Positions 1-10,543 of a stretch of 64,000 bases of DNA are shown here, one piece after another (within the stretch, counting starts at the first letter, position 1; every line of letters starts with the position of its first letter). The stretch lies in the NCBI RefSeq assembly GCF_042453785.1, contig NC_091666.1, positions 28,230,501-28,294,500 on the forward strand. Reading direction: 5' to 3'. This DNA comes from Malus domestica (Eukaryota > Streptophyta > Magnoliopsida > Rosales > Rosaceae). The translations under genes and the position numbers were made by a program. The notes below the pieces were generated by a model. It saw only the letters and a program-made list of their open reading frames with translations, had not been told where the DNA came from and searched no databases.

Positions 1-715
1 CGGTGAATCTTGACTTTCGTTATAGTAACAGAGCTGACTATATACGTGTTGAGTCATTTATCATGCAAGGAAGAATCCGTCCATTGTGTGTTGTGTGAAG
101 TTGCAAACATTGATCGATCTTGGTTTCTTATTTGCCCTTTGTGAAATGGAATAATGCCCAAGATTTTATTTGTGTAACTGAAACTTATATTATTGATTGC
201 TTGCGTGTGTTTTGATGTAATACTATTGGTTTGGAACTGAATTTGTCACTGATGAGAATAATGCTTAAGATTCAGTTTGTGTAACAAGAACTTATATTAT
301 TGTTTGATTGCGTGTCTTTTGATGTAATAATATTGGTTTGGAACTGAATCTGTCACTGATGAGACCAATTCTAACTAAACCAATGATTATGACCCATTTT
401 TCATTTTCAATATTTATTGCTTTTTATCAAGTTTTCAAATATATATTGTTTTAGGTAGGCAAATTTTGTGGCGGATCTTTTAGCTTACTATGGTTTTACC
501 TGAGAAATTATTAAATGGTACGATATTACCACGTCGGCCGGTAATACTTTTATTCAAATTTTAACATGTGTGCAGTTTTTTACATGCTTATAGCTGGATT
601 AAAAAGCTTTTTTAATTTAAAACTATTTTTTTTTTCAGTTTAAACAAAATTAAAAGAACTAAAAATAGGAGGCGTTTTGACATAGATGCCTAGGGTTTAG
701 CTTTTAAATTTTTGA
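1..715 (+). repeat. Duplicated 3' flank of an NLR gene, copy 1
   Basis: This stretch aligns by eye, almost base for base, with 42868-43560, which lies directly downstream of the last exon of the NLR gene at 39.9-42.8 kb. It includes an internal near-repeat (about 125-230 and 235-350) that is also present in the other copy. No coding potential is visible. The window therefore opens just after a second NLR gene whose body lies off the left edge. Similarity stops near 715, where copy 1 runs into unrelated sequence and copy 2 into a MITE-like hairpin. Confidence 0.8.
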
Positions 716-1260
716 GATAAGGCATTCTCCAATCAAAGGGTTCATAGGGCCGAAAATAGCCCGAAAACCGCCTTCAACTGAGGACTAGGTCAAAGGGCTC
801 ATGGGCCCCACTGAACAAAAAAGGGCCAAAAGGCCAACTGATTGGCTCAACCCAGCTAGCCAACCCCAGGCCAGGCCAGAAATTTGAATACAACAGCTAG
901 CTGACGTCAGTTAGCCGTTATATTTTTAAAAAATATTTAACTATAGGCCTAAAAAGGTGATTAGTTCAATGTTGGGCGTTGGGATGTTCATTTTATAAGC
1001 ATGTTTGGTTGCTCAAATCTCTCCCACGGACGATGTGGGACAAATATAATGGATAGTTTTTAAATTTAAGTTGTTATAGTTTTTAAATTTAAATAATAAA
1101 TTATATTTGATCATATGGTACTCGAATGGAGATGATTTTTTGTCACATGACCATGTTTAATCCTATGATCCTCTGACCCTCGGTTGAAGATGGTAAAAAA
1201 TATAGTCCTGCACTATTCATTAAAGTATTAATTTCTTGGACGGCCAGACCTTCGATTTGA
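716..1260. other. Non-coding spacer, possible MITE remnant
   Basis: No ORF or RNA gene is recognised. The first 280 bases are GC-richer and carry repeated AAAGGG/GGGCC words, as in some decayed plant MITEs, but I could not find a terminal inverted repeat or target duplication. The second half is AT-rich. At about 1261 the sequence joins ELP3 intron sequence that in copy 2 lies near 54305, so a breakpoint of the segmental duplication or a later deletion lies here. Confidence 0.4.
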
Positions 1261-1611
1261 GCTGATGGAAGATAAACACTTAAAAAGATTATGATTGTAA
1301 TATTGAGTAGAATATCTAATTTAATTTCGCTTCAGCATATATAGATGAATTGAGGATCTCACTTTTCCAGAACTTCTTGTTTCTCTGATTTGCGTAGTAA
1401 TTTGTGCATGGGTTTTACCGATCGAGCAGGTTGTCTATACTGACACTTACCAAGATTTGTTTTTGTTCTTTTTGTAAACAGGATATTCTAGTTGGGTTAC
1501 TGTGATTAAGAAAGTGTGGCCGGAACACTACTTTTCCCGAACTCATGGGAAAGTGTTCTATTGTTCGTGAACTCCATGTTTATGGGACTGCTGTTCCAGT
1601 TCATGGGTGGT
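1261..1611 (+). pseudogene. ELP3: ELP3 (Elongator subunit 3) 3'-exon remnant, copy 1
   Basis: ELP3 is the catalytic radical-SAM/acetyltransferase subunit of Elongator, which modifies wobble uridines in tRNA. Bases 1261-1481 match the intron at 54305-54535. Bases 1482-1611 form one exon, after an AG acceptor, coding for the start of the GNAT-like C-terminal domain (DILVGLL, stop, then [15 protein letters not shown] and YGTAVPVHG). The frame carries a TGA right after DILVGLL that is also present in copy 2 at the same codon, so it predates the duplication. All upstream exons are missing here, and the exon loses similarity at about 1611. It is clearly non-functional. Confidence 0.85.
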
Positions 1612-1738
1612 GGTATCCACACTTCCCTTTTATCTTTTTCTCTCCTCTTAATTTCTGTTCATCAGTTCAAATGTATAGAAAAAGATTAAATAATAGAAAT
1701 TAACAGGGAGTATAGGAGGTAAAAAAGAGTGTGTCAAT

Positions 1739-1905
1739 TATTAAGAAAACTGTTTCATTGAAAAAATAATTAGAGTACATCATTGGTTTATATAGAGCTA
1801 TACATATGCCAACTAAGTAGCTATACATTTGCCAACTAAGCACAACAATCCTACCTATCCTACAACTAATTACAATAGAAAAATCAAGATAAACTATCCT
1901 TAATA
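1739..1905 (-). repeat. 3' LTR of copia copy 1 (167 bp)
   Basis: Nearly identical to 7910-8076. On the element's own strand it begins TATTAAGG and ends CTTAATA, so the termini are TA...TA instead of the usual TG...CA. The 5-bp duplication TCAAT directly abuts it. The RNase H reading frame ends inside this LTR at 1884. Confidence 0.95.
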
Positions 1906-3215
1906 TGCCCCCTCAAACTGAACGTAGGCAACCGAAGTGATAGTTTGTCTCGAAGAAGTAAAAACCGAGAAGTGGACAGAGATTTGGTACAAATATCCGC
2001 AATTTGGTCCTGTGAACACACAAACTGAACAATGACAGCATTGGAAAGAACCTTTTCCCGGATATAGTGATAGTCAATCTCTACATGTTTTGTCCGGGCA
2101 TGAAATAAGGGATTCTTGGCCAAGGATATCGCCGAAATGTTATCACACCACAATGTAGGAGAACATGATAGAGAGACACCAACATCAACAAGTAACTTGC
2201 AAAGCCATGTAATTTCAGCAACGGTGTTTGCTAAGGAGCGATACTCTGCTTCAGTGGAGGAACGAGCCACGGTTGGCTGCTTTTTAGCACTCCAACTAAT
2301 GAGAGAGTTGCCCAGAAAAATGCAATAGCCACCTGTAGATCTTCTATCCAGTGTACACCCTGCCCAATCTACATCAGAGAAGGCATTAACAGTGAGAGAA
2401 CCTAAGGTTTTGGGAAACCAGAGACCAAGCTCAAGTGTGCCTTTCAAATAGCGCAATATGCGTTTGACTGCCTGGAAATGCGATTGTCTTGGTTGATGCA
2501 TAAATTGACAAACCAAGTTAACAGCAAAAGAAAGATCAGGTCGGGACCAAGTAAGATATTGCAGGCCACCGACAATCGATCTGTATTCTTCTGGATTAGA
2601 GAGCAAAGGAGAATAGTGATCCAGCTTAGATGTACTACGATGTGTAGCACATGGTTTTGCACCGGCCATGTTGGTCTTGGTAAGTAGATCAAGAATATAT
2701 TTAGTTTGGGAGATAAAGATTCCAGAGGAGGACCTGTGAACCTCAATGCCAAGAAAAACATGTAAGGGACCCAGATCCTTGACCGGAAAAAAAGCACTGA
2801 GTTGAGCTATTGTATCCTTGCAGACTTGGGAAAATGGACCGGTGACTAAAATGTCATCCACATAGACAAGGATAAACACCAGAGAAGGATCATTTTTGAC
2901 AAAAAGTGAATGATCATTTTGTGAACCACAAAATCCCATAGATTGAAGAGCACCATGAAGTTTCTCATACCAAGCACGAGGAGCTTGCTTGAGGCCATAA
3001 AGACTCTTATGTAACTGGCAAACATGATTCGGTTTAGTAGGATCTTGAAAACCAGAGGGTTGCTGCATGAATACAGTTTCAGAGAGATTTCCATGCAGAA
3101 AAGCATTACTGACATCTAGCTGGTTTAAAAACCAGTCATACTGAGAAGCAAGAGTGAGAAGAAGCCGGATAGTAACCGGTTTAGCAACAGGACTGAAGGT
3201 TTCTGTGTAGTCCAA
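1884..3215 (-). pseudogene. Copia RT-RNase H region, copy 1
   Basis: A 443-aa open stretch covers reverse transcriptase and RNase H of a copia polyprotein. Visible landmarks are LDVSNAFLHG, SLYGLKQAPRAWYEKL, the catalytic YVDD box (FILVYVDDILVTG), and RNase H residues around VDWAGCTLDRRSTGG and SSTEAEYRSLA. It is separated from the upstream RT start by a single in-frame TAG at about 3216-3221, so the domain is intact in length but the polyprotein is interrupted. The closest relative in the window is 37225-38580. The Met at the start of the open stretch is not a biological start. Confidence 0.9.
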
Positions 3216-3221
3216 ACCTTC

Positions 3222-3993
3222 CTATTGATGGAAACCTTTTGCAACCAACCGTGCTTTATAGCGGTCAATAGTGCCATCAGCTTTCCTTTTAATGCGAAAA
3301 ACCCATTTACATCCAACAAGATTTTGAGATGGATGAAGAGGAACAAGAGACCAAGTATTGGTATTGACCAAAGCATTGAATTCCTCCTGCATGGCATGTC
3401 TCCAGTGAGAATGTTTTGAGGCTTGGAGATAAGTGGTGGGAAGAAAATCAGGAGATATGTGAGAAGGAAGAGGGTGTTTAGTGGCGGAATAAGCCTTAGG
3501 CTTAAAAATACCTGATTTGGATTGGGTTTGCATAGGGTGAGTGTTCGGAGGTGGTAATGGTTGTATAGGTGAAGAATGAGGAGAGATGGAAGTGGGAAAG
3601 GTGGGAGAGATGGGTGGGGAAGATGAGGAATTTTGATTATATGAAGAGGCAGCAGGGTGTATAGGTGGGGAAGAAGAAGGAGTTGGAGAGAGGTTGGTGA
3701 AGACAAGAATGGAAGGGATTGAAGATGGAGGGGTAAGAGGTGAGTTTATGACAGGTGAAACTGGAGAGACTTGATGAAAAGGAAAGGTCAATTCATCAAA
3801 TATAACATGTCTTGAGATATAGACCTTGCGGGATTGAATGTCAAGACACCTATAGCCTTTATGATTGAGACTATAGCCAAGAAAGACACATGGCTTACTT
3901 TTAGGCTCAAGTTTGGAAGCTACATATGGTTTTAACCAAGGAAAACACCTGCACCCAAACACTTTCAGTGTTGTATAATCTAGAGGCTTGTTG
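3222..3993 (-). pseudogene. Copia integrase C-terminus to RT start, copy 1
   Basis: This is the continuation of the copia polyprotein between the integrase core and RT. Landmarks are KVFGCRCFPWLKPY, VFLGYSLNHKGYRC, YISRHVIFDE, a Ser/Pro-rich linker, then the first RT residues (GCKWVFRIKRKADG, YKARLVAKGFHQ) up to a TAG stop. The upstream end (higher coordinates) is the 9-bp duplication created by the 1.6-kb insertion; the open frame runs a further 47 bases into that insertion and gains foreign residues. Confidence 0.88.
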
Positions 3994-5596
3994 GTTTTAT
4001 TCCTTCCTAGTGCTAAAACATGTTGAGTATAATAGCACAAGTAAGGGTGTCGAATCCACAGGGACTAATTGAACCTATACAACCACTTGTTTTGCAAGAA
4101 CCCTATTAGATAATAAAACTAATCAATTTAGACAGATTTGTTGTTGTAACTTGAAAACACACAAAAATGAAATGAACACAAGTAAATGAATCAACAAGTA
4201 ATAAAATGGGATAGCACCAATGGAGATGAAGCTAGGGATTCGGTTTCACCATTGCTAAACCAATTCCATGTTTGTTAAGTCAGTTTATGCTCAGCCATCT
4301 ACCTAATTCTTGAGTTTGTTTCACTTAGATATGATCAACCATATGATGTGTGGATTTGATCAAATGTTCCTAGTCAAGAACCTAATTGTGATGTGCAACT
4401 TTGGTTCCTAATCAAGAATGTGTCACGCATAAGAAACTTTCATAAAACCAAAGGAAACACTTGGCAGGATGTTTGCAAAACATTCCCTTCAATCATTCCC
4501 ATATCTACCAAGATTATGCATGATGTGTGCTTTTAATATTGGCTAGACAACCTGTGGTTAATTCAAATGGTGATCAAGCATTAAAATCAACACACAAAGT
4601 CACAATTAAATCAGAGAATGAAACAAGAAATAGAAGGATCAACTGAGCATTCTAAATTAACTACATGGCAATCTTGCTAGGCTACATCGAATCCCTAGAA
4701 AGAGATTAGTTACACTTCATGTTTACAAAAGGTTTGACATAGAAATATATAACATGAGTGAACATAGAATTAAGAAGAAGAAACCCTTGAAGCAAAACTG
4801 GTGTCGAAAATCCCTTAAGAGTGGCCTTCGGTGTTGGTTCTCTAAGTGTGATGTAAATGAAGGTGGAGCGGCTATGATTGAATAATGGTATGATGGAATC
4901 CCCCCCTTGAAGAAGTGAGTTTGCATAGTTTTTATAGGGGTTTTATGGGAGAGCATACGGATGCCTTTAGAAAAGTGGAGCTGGAAGGGCAAAGATGAGC
5001 TGTTTTTGTGAATGATGATGGGGTGGGTGGATTTCTGGAATGGTAAATGCACGGCACAAGGGAAATATGCATGCATGAGCTTATTTAATTGAAGATGCAT
5101 GTGGAATAGCTGCAAGGATGAAGTAGACAACCTGGAAGTGGTTGTACAGGCTGGAAAAGGGGTATGAAAGTGCACGGCATGGCTGTGTTTGTTGGTGTAA
5201 ATGTGGCTGAATGGTTTAATTAATGGGAGTGCATGTTTTTGGTGTAAAAGGGAGCTGGAAAGGTAAAGGAATGCACGGCAAGGTGTGTGGAACCACCCAA
5301 TATGTCCGAATTGCACCACTTTCCTTCCACATCTTTTCCTGAAATTCCAGCGCCAAATTAGTCCTCGATTCCTCATTTGGACTTCAAATTAACTCCCCAA
5401 AATCTTCTCCACGCTTGGAATAATGCTCAGCTACCAAAAGGGGTGTTTTTACTTCATTTGCCTTGCAATTGATCCTAAAACACACTTGGCTGCGCACTAA
5501 CACCAAATAATGTAAAATACAACTAGTTTGATCCAAAAACATCACAAAGATGCCAAATATGGAGGATATAAATGCACACGAAATGTGAACTATCAA
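3994..5596. mobile_element. 1.6-kb non-autonomous insertion inside copia copy 1
   Basis: The copia integrase frame stops at 5597 and resumes at 3993. Both edges carry the same 9-bp word GGCTTGTTG (3985-3993 and 5597-5605), which is a target-site duplication. The insert has no recognisable coding sequence and its ends do not form an obvious inverted repeat. A 9-bp TSD points to a Mutator-like element; a non-TIR member is possible. One end contains a GTGTCGAATCCACAGGGAC-like motif that I associate with plant repeats but cannot assign. Open stretches inside it show no domain. Confidence 0.8.
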
Positions 5597-6555
5597 GGCT
5601 TGTTGAATAAATTTTCCCAAGGGCAAGATCTAGACATGGTAGGCAATCGGTTGATAAGATACACTGATGTAGATAATGCTTCAACCCAGTAAACATGAGG
5701 AACATGAGAGGCAGCTAAAAGGGTTCGAGCAGTTTCCACTATGTGGCGATGCTTACGTTCCACACAACCATTTTGCTCTGGTGTATGAGGGCAAGATAGT
5801 TGATGATGGATACCATGATCATTAAGATATTGAGTAAACAAAGAACTGACAAACTCACCTCCAGAATCAGATCTCAGTGTAACAACATTAGTATGTAACA
5901 AAGATTCAGCAAGAGCTTTGAATTCAACAAAAGTCTTGAACACTTCAGATTTACATTTGATAGGAAAGAACCAACAATAACGAGTGAAGTCATCCACTAT
6001 AAGGAGATAATATCTACAACCAGATACAGAGAGAAGATGAGCTGGACCCCAAACATCAGCGTGCAAAAGTTCCAAGGGTCTAGTTGTAACACTAGATACA
6101 GAAACAAAAGGCAATTTGGAACTTTTACCCATTGCACAATTGGAGCAGAAAGTCTTATTCATACTAGTAGAAACAGGAATACTAGACTGAGAGACAAGTT
6201 TATTCAAGATTTTGAAAGAAGGATGGCCCAATCTTTGATGCCAAACCTCTGAAAAAGCTTTAATAGTGGCTGCATAAAGCTTGTGGGAACCAGCATTGAC
6301 AGGAGCAGAGAATTGATAAAATCCATTTTGCACAGGGCCTTTAAAAAGCGTCCTCGCCAAAGTAAGATCCTTCACAGTGAAGTGAAAATGATAGAGATGA
6401 ATGGAACACCAATTATCAATAGTAAATTGATTGGCAGAGAGTAAATCTTGCTTTAAATCAGGAACATGTAACATATTATTCAAAGCAAAACGATAAGAAA
6501 AAGTATGTATATACGAAGAGCTGGAATGAGAGAGGCAAACCTTTGCCGTCACCAA
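5597..6555 (-). pseudogene. Copia integrase, copy 1
   Basis: This is the integrase part of the polyprotein. It has the pre-integrase HHCC zinc region (WHQRLGHPSFKIL through CSNCAMGKS), the catalytic core with Asp in LHADVWGP, Asp in RSDSGGEF, and Glu in EQNGCVERKHRHIVETART, so the DDE triad is visible. It breaks off at NLFNK, where the 1.6-kb insertion lies. The first few residues of the open stretch belong to a frame displaced by a small deletion relative to the protease end. Confidence 0.9.
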
Positions 6556-6685
6556 TATAGACTTGTTTAGGGCCTGTGTAAGGTTCAGGATTTTGAAGAT
6601 TGGCTAAGGAACTTGTCATGTGGGAACTTGCTCCGGAGTCAAGAAGCCATGAAGTAGAGCCATGCTGAGAAGTGTTAGCACACAT
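6476..6685 (-). pseudogene. Copia protease fragment, copy 1
   Basis: This short open stretch contains the aspartic protease signature TSWLLDSGASSHMT followed by YIGDGKGLP, as in the homologous region of copy 2 (about 35570-35690). After GDGKGLP a deletion shifts the frame, and the integrase continues in the overlapping frame at 5597-6555. Gag upstream is separated by a stop codon. Confidence 0.85.
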
Positions 6686-6712
6686 AGCAGCCTGAGAATT
6701 TCAGTTACCAAA

Positions 6713-7801
6713 CTAAGGATTCAGACGATGGGGACATTCAGAAGCTTCATGATCATATTGGCGGCATATTTGACAAATGAGTCGTTTGCCAAAATAGGAG
6801 AAATCGGATCGACCTCCACGATGATGCTGTTGATTGGTGCGATTGTTACCATGATGGCCAGAGAAATTGTTACCACGATAGCCAGAGAAATTGGTCTTGG
6901 TCTGTGAAGATCTAGGATTTGACTGATTGCGATCTTGAGAACGACCTGGATACTGATTGAAGTAAGAGGAATTCTGAGCAAGAAAAGCTTGAGATCCATA
7001 ATTGGAGGTCGGTGTAGGCAGAAGACCAGGTGATGAGCCAAGATTCGAAGAGAAAGCCTGAAAAATACCAGGAGATGTAGTGGCTTTCTTGCGATTCGCC
7101 AGTTGAATTTCTTTGCTAAGAAGCAAGCCATGAAGTTCATTGATTGTTGTAGAACCAAGACGGAATTGAATCGCATCAACGAAAGAATCATACTCAGGCG
7201 GCAGGCCATGGAGAGTGACAGAGATGAGATCAGAATCTTCAACCGGAGCTCCGGCGCTGGCAAGAGCATCATCAATTTCCTCAATTTGCTGAAGATAGGA
7301 GGCACCAGTGGATTCTCCTTTAGAGATGTTGCGAAGACGATAACGAAGTTCATGAATATGCGATTGTGAAGCCGCTGCAAGGCGTGATTCAAGCTTGAAC
7401 CATAGCTCTCGAGATGAATTGACACCAATAGTATAAGGAATCAAAGATTCAGAGAGAGTTGAGTTAATCCAGATAAGAATGTTTTGATCATTCTCATACC
7501 AAGCAATGTACTTAGGATTCAAGATCTGATTTCCAGAGGCATCTCGAAGAACTTTCGGCGGAGCTTCGATCGAGCCATCAACAATTCTAGTGAGATTATA
7601 ACGGCGAAAAATCGGAGCAAACAATGCGCTCCACGTGAGATAATTGGTGGTGGTAAGCTTGATCCGAACCATGGAGCCGATATTCTGAATCGTAATTGAA
7701 GCTGTAGAAGCGGTGCCAGAGGAATTAGGGCACGAAGTTGTCACCGAAATTGGATGAACAAGTGCTGCAGAATCAGAGGAGGGAGAAGCAGCAGACGCCA
7801 T
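6713..7801 (-). CDS. Copia Gag, copy 1 (362 aa, open)
   Basis: A complete open reading frame with a plausible Met start. It has an N-terminal Ser/Ala-rich stretch, the UBN2/retrotran_gag region (KLTTTNYLTWSALFAPIFRR, WYENDQNILIWINSTL, GLPPEYDSFVDAIQFR), an Asn/Ser/Gly-rich linker with RGNNFSG-type repeats, and near the C-terminus a CCHC zinc knuckle CQICRQYDHEASEC. It ends with a stop shortly after the knuckle, before the protease. Gag normally packages element RNA into cytoplasmic particles. It is the best-preserved protein of this element. Confidence 0.85.
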   Translation of the reverse strand: MASAASPSSDSAALVHPISVTTSCPNSSGTASTASITIQNIGSMVRIKLTTTNYLTWSALFAPIFRRYNLTRIVDGSIEAPPKVLRDASGNQILNPKYIAWYENDQNILIWINSTLSESLIPYTIGVNSSRELWFKLESRLAAASQSHIHELRYRLRNISKGESTGASYLQQIEEIDDALASAGAPVEDSDLISVTLHGLPPEYDSFVDAIQFRLGSTTINELHGLLLSKEIQLANRKKATTSPGIFQAFSSNLGSSPGLLPTPTSNYGSQAFLAQNSSYFNQYPGRSQDRNQSNPRSSQTKTNFSGYRGNNFSGHHGNNRTNQQHHRGGRSDFSYFGKRLICQICRQYDHEASECPHRLNP

Positions 7802-7909
7802 TGCTGGAAATTAGGGTTTCAGAGAGGGGAGGGAAGCGTAAGAAGGAAGACTCAAGGGAGAGGAGGATCGAGAGGAATTTGAGTCGTCAGACAAAGGCGA
7901 AAGATACCA

Positions 7910-8076
7910 TATTAAGAAAACTGTTTCATTGAAAAAATAATTAGAGTACATCATTGGTTTATATAGAGCTATACATATGCCAACTAAGTAGCTATACATT
8001 TGCCAACTAAGCACAACAATCCTACCTGTCCTACAACTAATTACAATAGAAAAATCAAGATAAACTATCCTTAATA
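7910..8076 (-). repeat. 5' LTR of copia copy 1 (167 bp)
   Basis: Partner of 1739-1905, with one difference seen (A/G near 8018). On the minus strand it is followed by TGGTATC at 7903-7909, matching the first bases of the initiator-Met tRNA primer-binding site. TSD TCAAT follows at 8077-8081. Confidence 0.95.
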
Positions 8077-8081
8077 TCAAT

Positions 8082-8520
8082 ATCAACACCCTTTTTAGAT
8101 TGTTGTAAATGTCATCCATTGATTCACCTGGTTGGCTCACTTTCGTACATTTTTGTTCGTTTGATCTACTTTTGAGGACTTATATAGAACGGTTGAACGT
8201 CGCGTAGTGTTCTGGTTTAATAATGCACGTGACAATATATTATTAGATGGAGTGTCACAATGATAATGAACTCATTTCATATAAGTTGTTCTTCTATTTG
8301 AGACGTAAAATAGTCAATTCAAATGGTAAAAATAGATAGAGATATTCAGAGTGACTAAAATGAGACACATTTTGTAATTATAATTAAACTCTCCAAATTT
8401 GAGCCACTTAAACAATGTTGGAAAATGACATTTTCACACCACTGAAACGTCGTCGTCTCGTGTTTCTTATGAACCAGTAAAGCCATTGCCAATTTCGGAA
8501 TAACAAGCTGACCTCCATTA
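8082..8520. other. Spacer before HemW pseudogene copy 1
   Basis: AT-rich sequence without a recognisable gene or repeat. Similarity to copy 2 resumes only at about 8512 (ACTCCATTAATGC-like junction, matching 55560), so this spacer is not part of the shared block. Confidence 0.5.
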
Positions 8521-10543
8521 ATGCTTAAATCAAGCTTCGCTCCCATTTTCTCAACCTTTCCCGCCAAACGCCTATCTCCGCCGAAGCCAGTGGCGAAGCC
8601 ACGTGAGGGCGAGGAGTGGCGTCCGCCACTCCCCTCGCCGGAAAACACAGCCCCAGCGCAGGTTCAGCCCCTCCCCTCCCGGAAAACCCAACCCCTCCAT
8701 GGCTGTTCTACCTCCACCACTGTGGTGCACCACGGACCTGTCCTCGGTTCGAGTTCTTGCTTGGGAGGGTCCTAGGGTGTGCGTGTGTATAAGATTGTGG
8801 GTATGGATGTTGCTCACGGGTAGAGAGGGAGAGGGTGAGGGCGACTTGAGGGAGAGAGAGCTCGGGGAGCTTCGAAGAAGAGCAGAAGAGGGAGTGAGGG
8901 GAGAAAGGAAGAGAGATGAGAGAGGGAGTATGGGAGAAAGGGACAGATATCAGGGGGTGGGCCTTGGGCTCACCAATTAAGACCCCAAAACTATTTTTAA
9001 TTAGGAATGGGGTGTGACATCATACTTGTTTATATTAATACATTACGAACGATAACAGTTGTAACTTGTTTGTATTAATACATTACAAACGACACTTAAA
9101 TTTTTTACTATATAAAATGATTTTGTTGTCTACATATTTTTTGGAATTTTGTACGCTTTTAAATTTCGCCCCTCCCCTTGAAAATTTCTGGCTTCGCCAC
9201 TGGCGGAAGCCACCGCCAGACGCTACCTTCACCTGCTTCGCACACACAGCGCCAAATGTTCGAAAAAATGCCTCAACCAAAGCCCCCACCATTATTCTCC
9301 CGCCATCCACTTCCGCCTACATCCACCTCTCTTTCTGCCGACAGCGCTGTCACTAATGCGACTTCACAATCGTCGTCCTCGGCGGTGCTTCCGCCCAAAC
9401 CGAAGACGACCCGGGAATGACAAAATACGTCCAGTTACTCTGCCGGGAAATCAACGCCACGAAGGCCGAAAACAAGACCGACCCGCCTCTGGAGACGGTG
9501 TTTTTTGGCGGCAGCACGCCATCTCTTGTGCCGCCAAAGCTCGTGGATTCCGTTTTGGAGACGTTGAGTCTGAAATTCGGGTTGAGTTCGGAGGCTCAGG
9601 TGTCGATGGAGATGGACCAGGGATTGATGGAGTTGGGTGTGAATGGGGTGTCGTTGGGAGTTCAGGCGTTTCAAGAAGAGCTGCTGAAAGCTTGTGGGAG
9701 AGCTCATGGCGTTCGGGAGGTTTATGAGGCTACGGAGATTGTTGGGGAATGTGGGGTTGAAAATTGGAGCATGGATCTTATCTCTTCTCTGCCTCACCAG
9801 ACCCCGGAAATATGGGAGGAGAGCTTGAGGTTGACGGTAGAAGCTCGTCTTACCCATGTGTCAGTTTATGATTTGCAGCCGAACAAGGCACGAAATTCAG
9901 GGGGTTGTAAGTGGAGCGAGTGATGAAATCTACGGTTTTAGTTTTGGAATGAATTTGGTCCTGAAGTTGGAGTTTTTTTGTTTGCAGGTATCCACTAGGG
10001 GAGTTCTCGTTGCCTTCAGAAATGCGGTCTGCTGAGTTCTATAAGATGGCGTCTAGGACGCCTTCGGATGCAGGTTACAACCTCTAGAAATTAGCAGTTA
10101 CTGCAAGAGTGGATATCACTGCAAACACAATCTAACTTATTGGAAGAACAAGCCTTTCTATGCTTTCGGCCTTGGCTCCACTAGCTACGTCGATGGCGTG
10201 AGGTTTTCGAGACCAAAGAGGATGAAAGAGTACACAGGTTATGTGGAGAAAATGGAGAATGATTTGGTGGAGTGCGGTGAGAGTCCTCGTACGGTGCAGG
10301 ACATGGCCACGGATGTTGTTATGCTCTCTCTTAGGACTTCAAGAGGTTTGGACTTGAAGTATTTCGGAGAAGCATTTGGTAGTAAACGAGGGAAGGGCCA
10401 TCGCTGCAGATGAATTCAACACCTTGCTAGTAAACGAGGACGAGACTGAAAGAAGTCCTGCCTACATTCGGCTAAGTGATCCAGATGGTTTCCTTTTGTC
10501 GAATGAATTGATATCGCTTGCATTTGCGGTTGTAGCTCCGTAA
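8521..10543 (+). pseudogene. HemW: HemW / coproporphyrinogen-oxidase-like radical SAM pseudogene, copy 1
   Basis: HemW-type proteins are radical-SAM relatives of oxygen-independent coproporphyrinogen III oxidase, thought to act as heme chaperones; plant forms are organelle-targeted. Exon 1 is 8521-8587 plus 9211-9906, split by a hAT-like element; exon 2 starts at 9988 after an AG acceptor and ends with AFAVVAP-stop. Recognisable blocks are YIHLSFCRQRCH, TVFFGGSTPSLVPP, SLGVQAFQEELLKACGRAHG and WKNKPFYAFGLG. Disabling changes are a TAA inside the CxxxCxxC iron-sulfur motif, a short in-frame deletion after MEMD, a frame change near GYNL, and about 95 bases lost near 10380 compared with copy 2. 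The shared TAA shows it was dead before duplication. Confidence 0.9.
8588..9202. mobile_element. 615-bp hAT-like non-autonomous element in HemW exon 1
   Basis: The ends are imperfect inverted repeats, CAGTGGCGAAGCCA at the left and TGGCTTCGCCACTG at the right. They are flanked by an 8-bp duplication with one mismatch (GCCGAAGC at 8580-8587, GCGGAAGC at 9203-9210). CA-starting termini and an 8-bp TSD fit the hAT superfamily. The paralogous exon at 55.6 kb has no insertion. Inside there is no transposase; one half is GC-rich and holds G/A-rich (GAGAG) tracts, the other is AT-rich with a small direct repeat of TTGTTTATATTAATACATTAC type. Confidence 0.85.

Larger units (their letters stand above)
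1739..8076 (-). mobile_element. Ty1/copia LTR retrotransposon, copy 1 (nested insertion inside)
   Basis: This is a copia element read on the minus strand: gag, protease, integrase, RT, RNase H. It is bounded by two 167-bp LTRs with one visible difference and by a perfect 5-bp TSD TCAAT (1734-1738 and 8077-8081). Next to the 5' LTR the minus strand reads TGGTATC, the start of an initiator-Met tRNA primer site. Next to the 3' LTR it has a G-rich polypurine tract. It inserted between the ELP3 and HemW remnants of copy 1; copy 2 lacks it. The ORFs carry an in-frame stop, a small deletion and a 1.6-kb insertion, so it is no longer autonomous. Confidence 0.95.

Noticed and set aside
3125-3706. 193-codon Leu/Pro-rich minus frame
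   Set aside because: Out-of-frame reading of the copia Pro/Ser linker.
4723-5376. 217-codon minus frame in the 1.6-kb insertion
   Set aside because: His/Ser/Phe-rich composition, no domain, and bounded by insertion ends; probably chance in AT-rich DNA.
8603-8980. 125-codon frame rich in Arg/Glu within HemW copy 1
   Set aside because: It lies wholly inside the 615-bp hAT-like element, and its charge comes from GAGAG runs.
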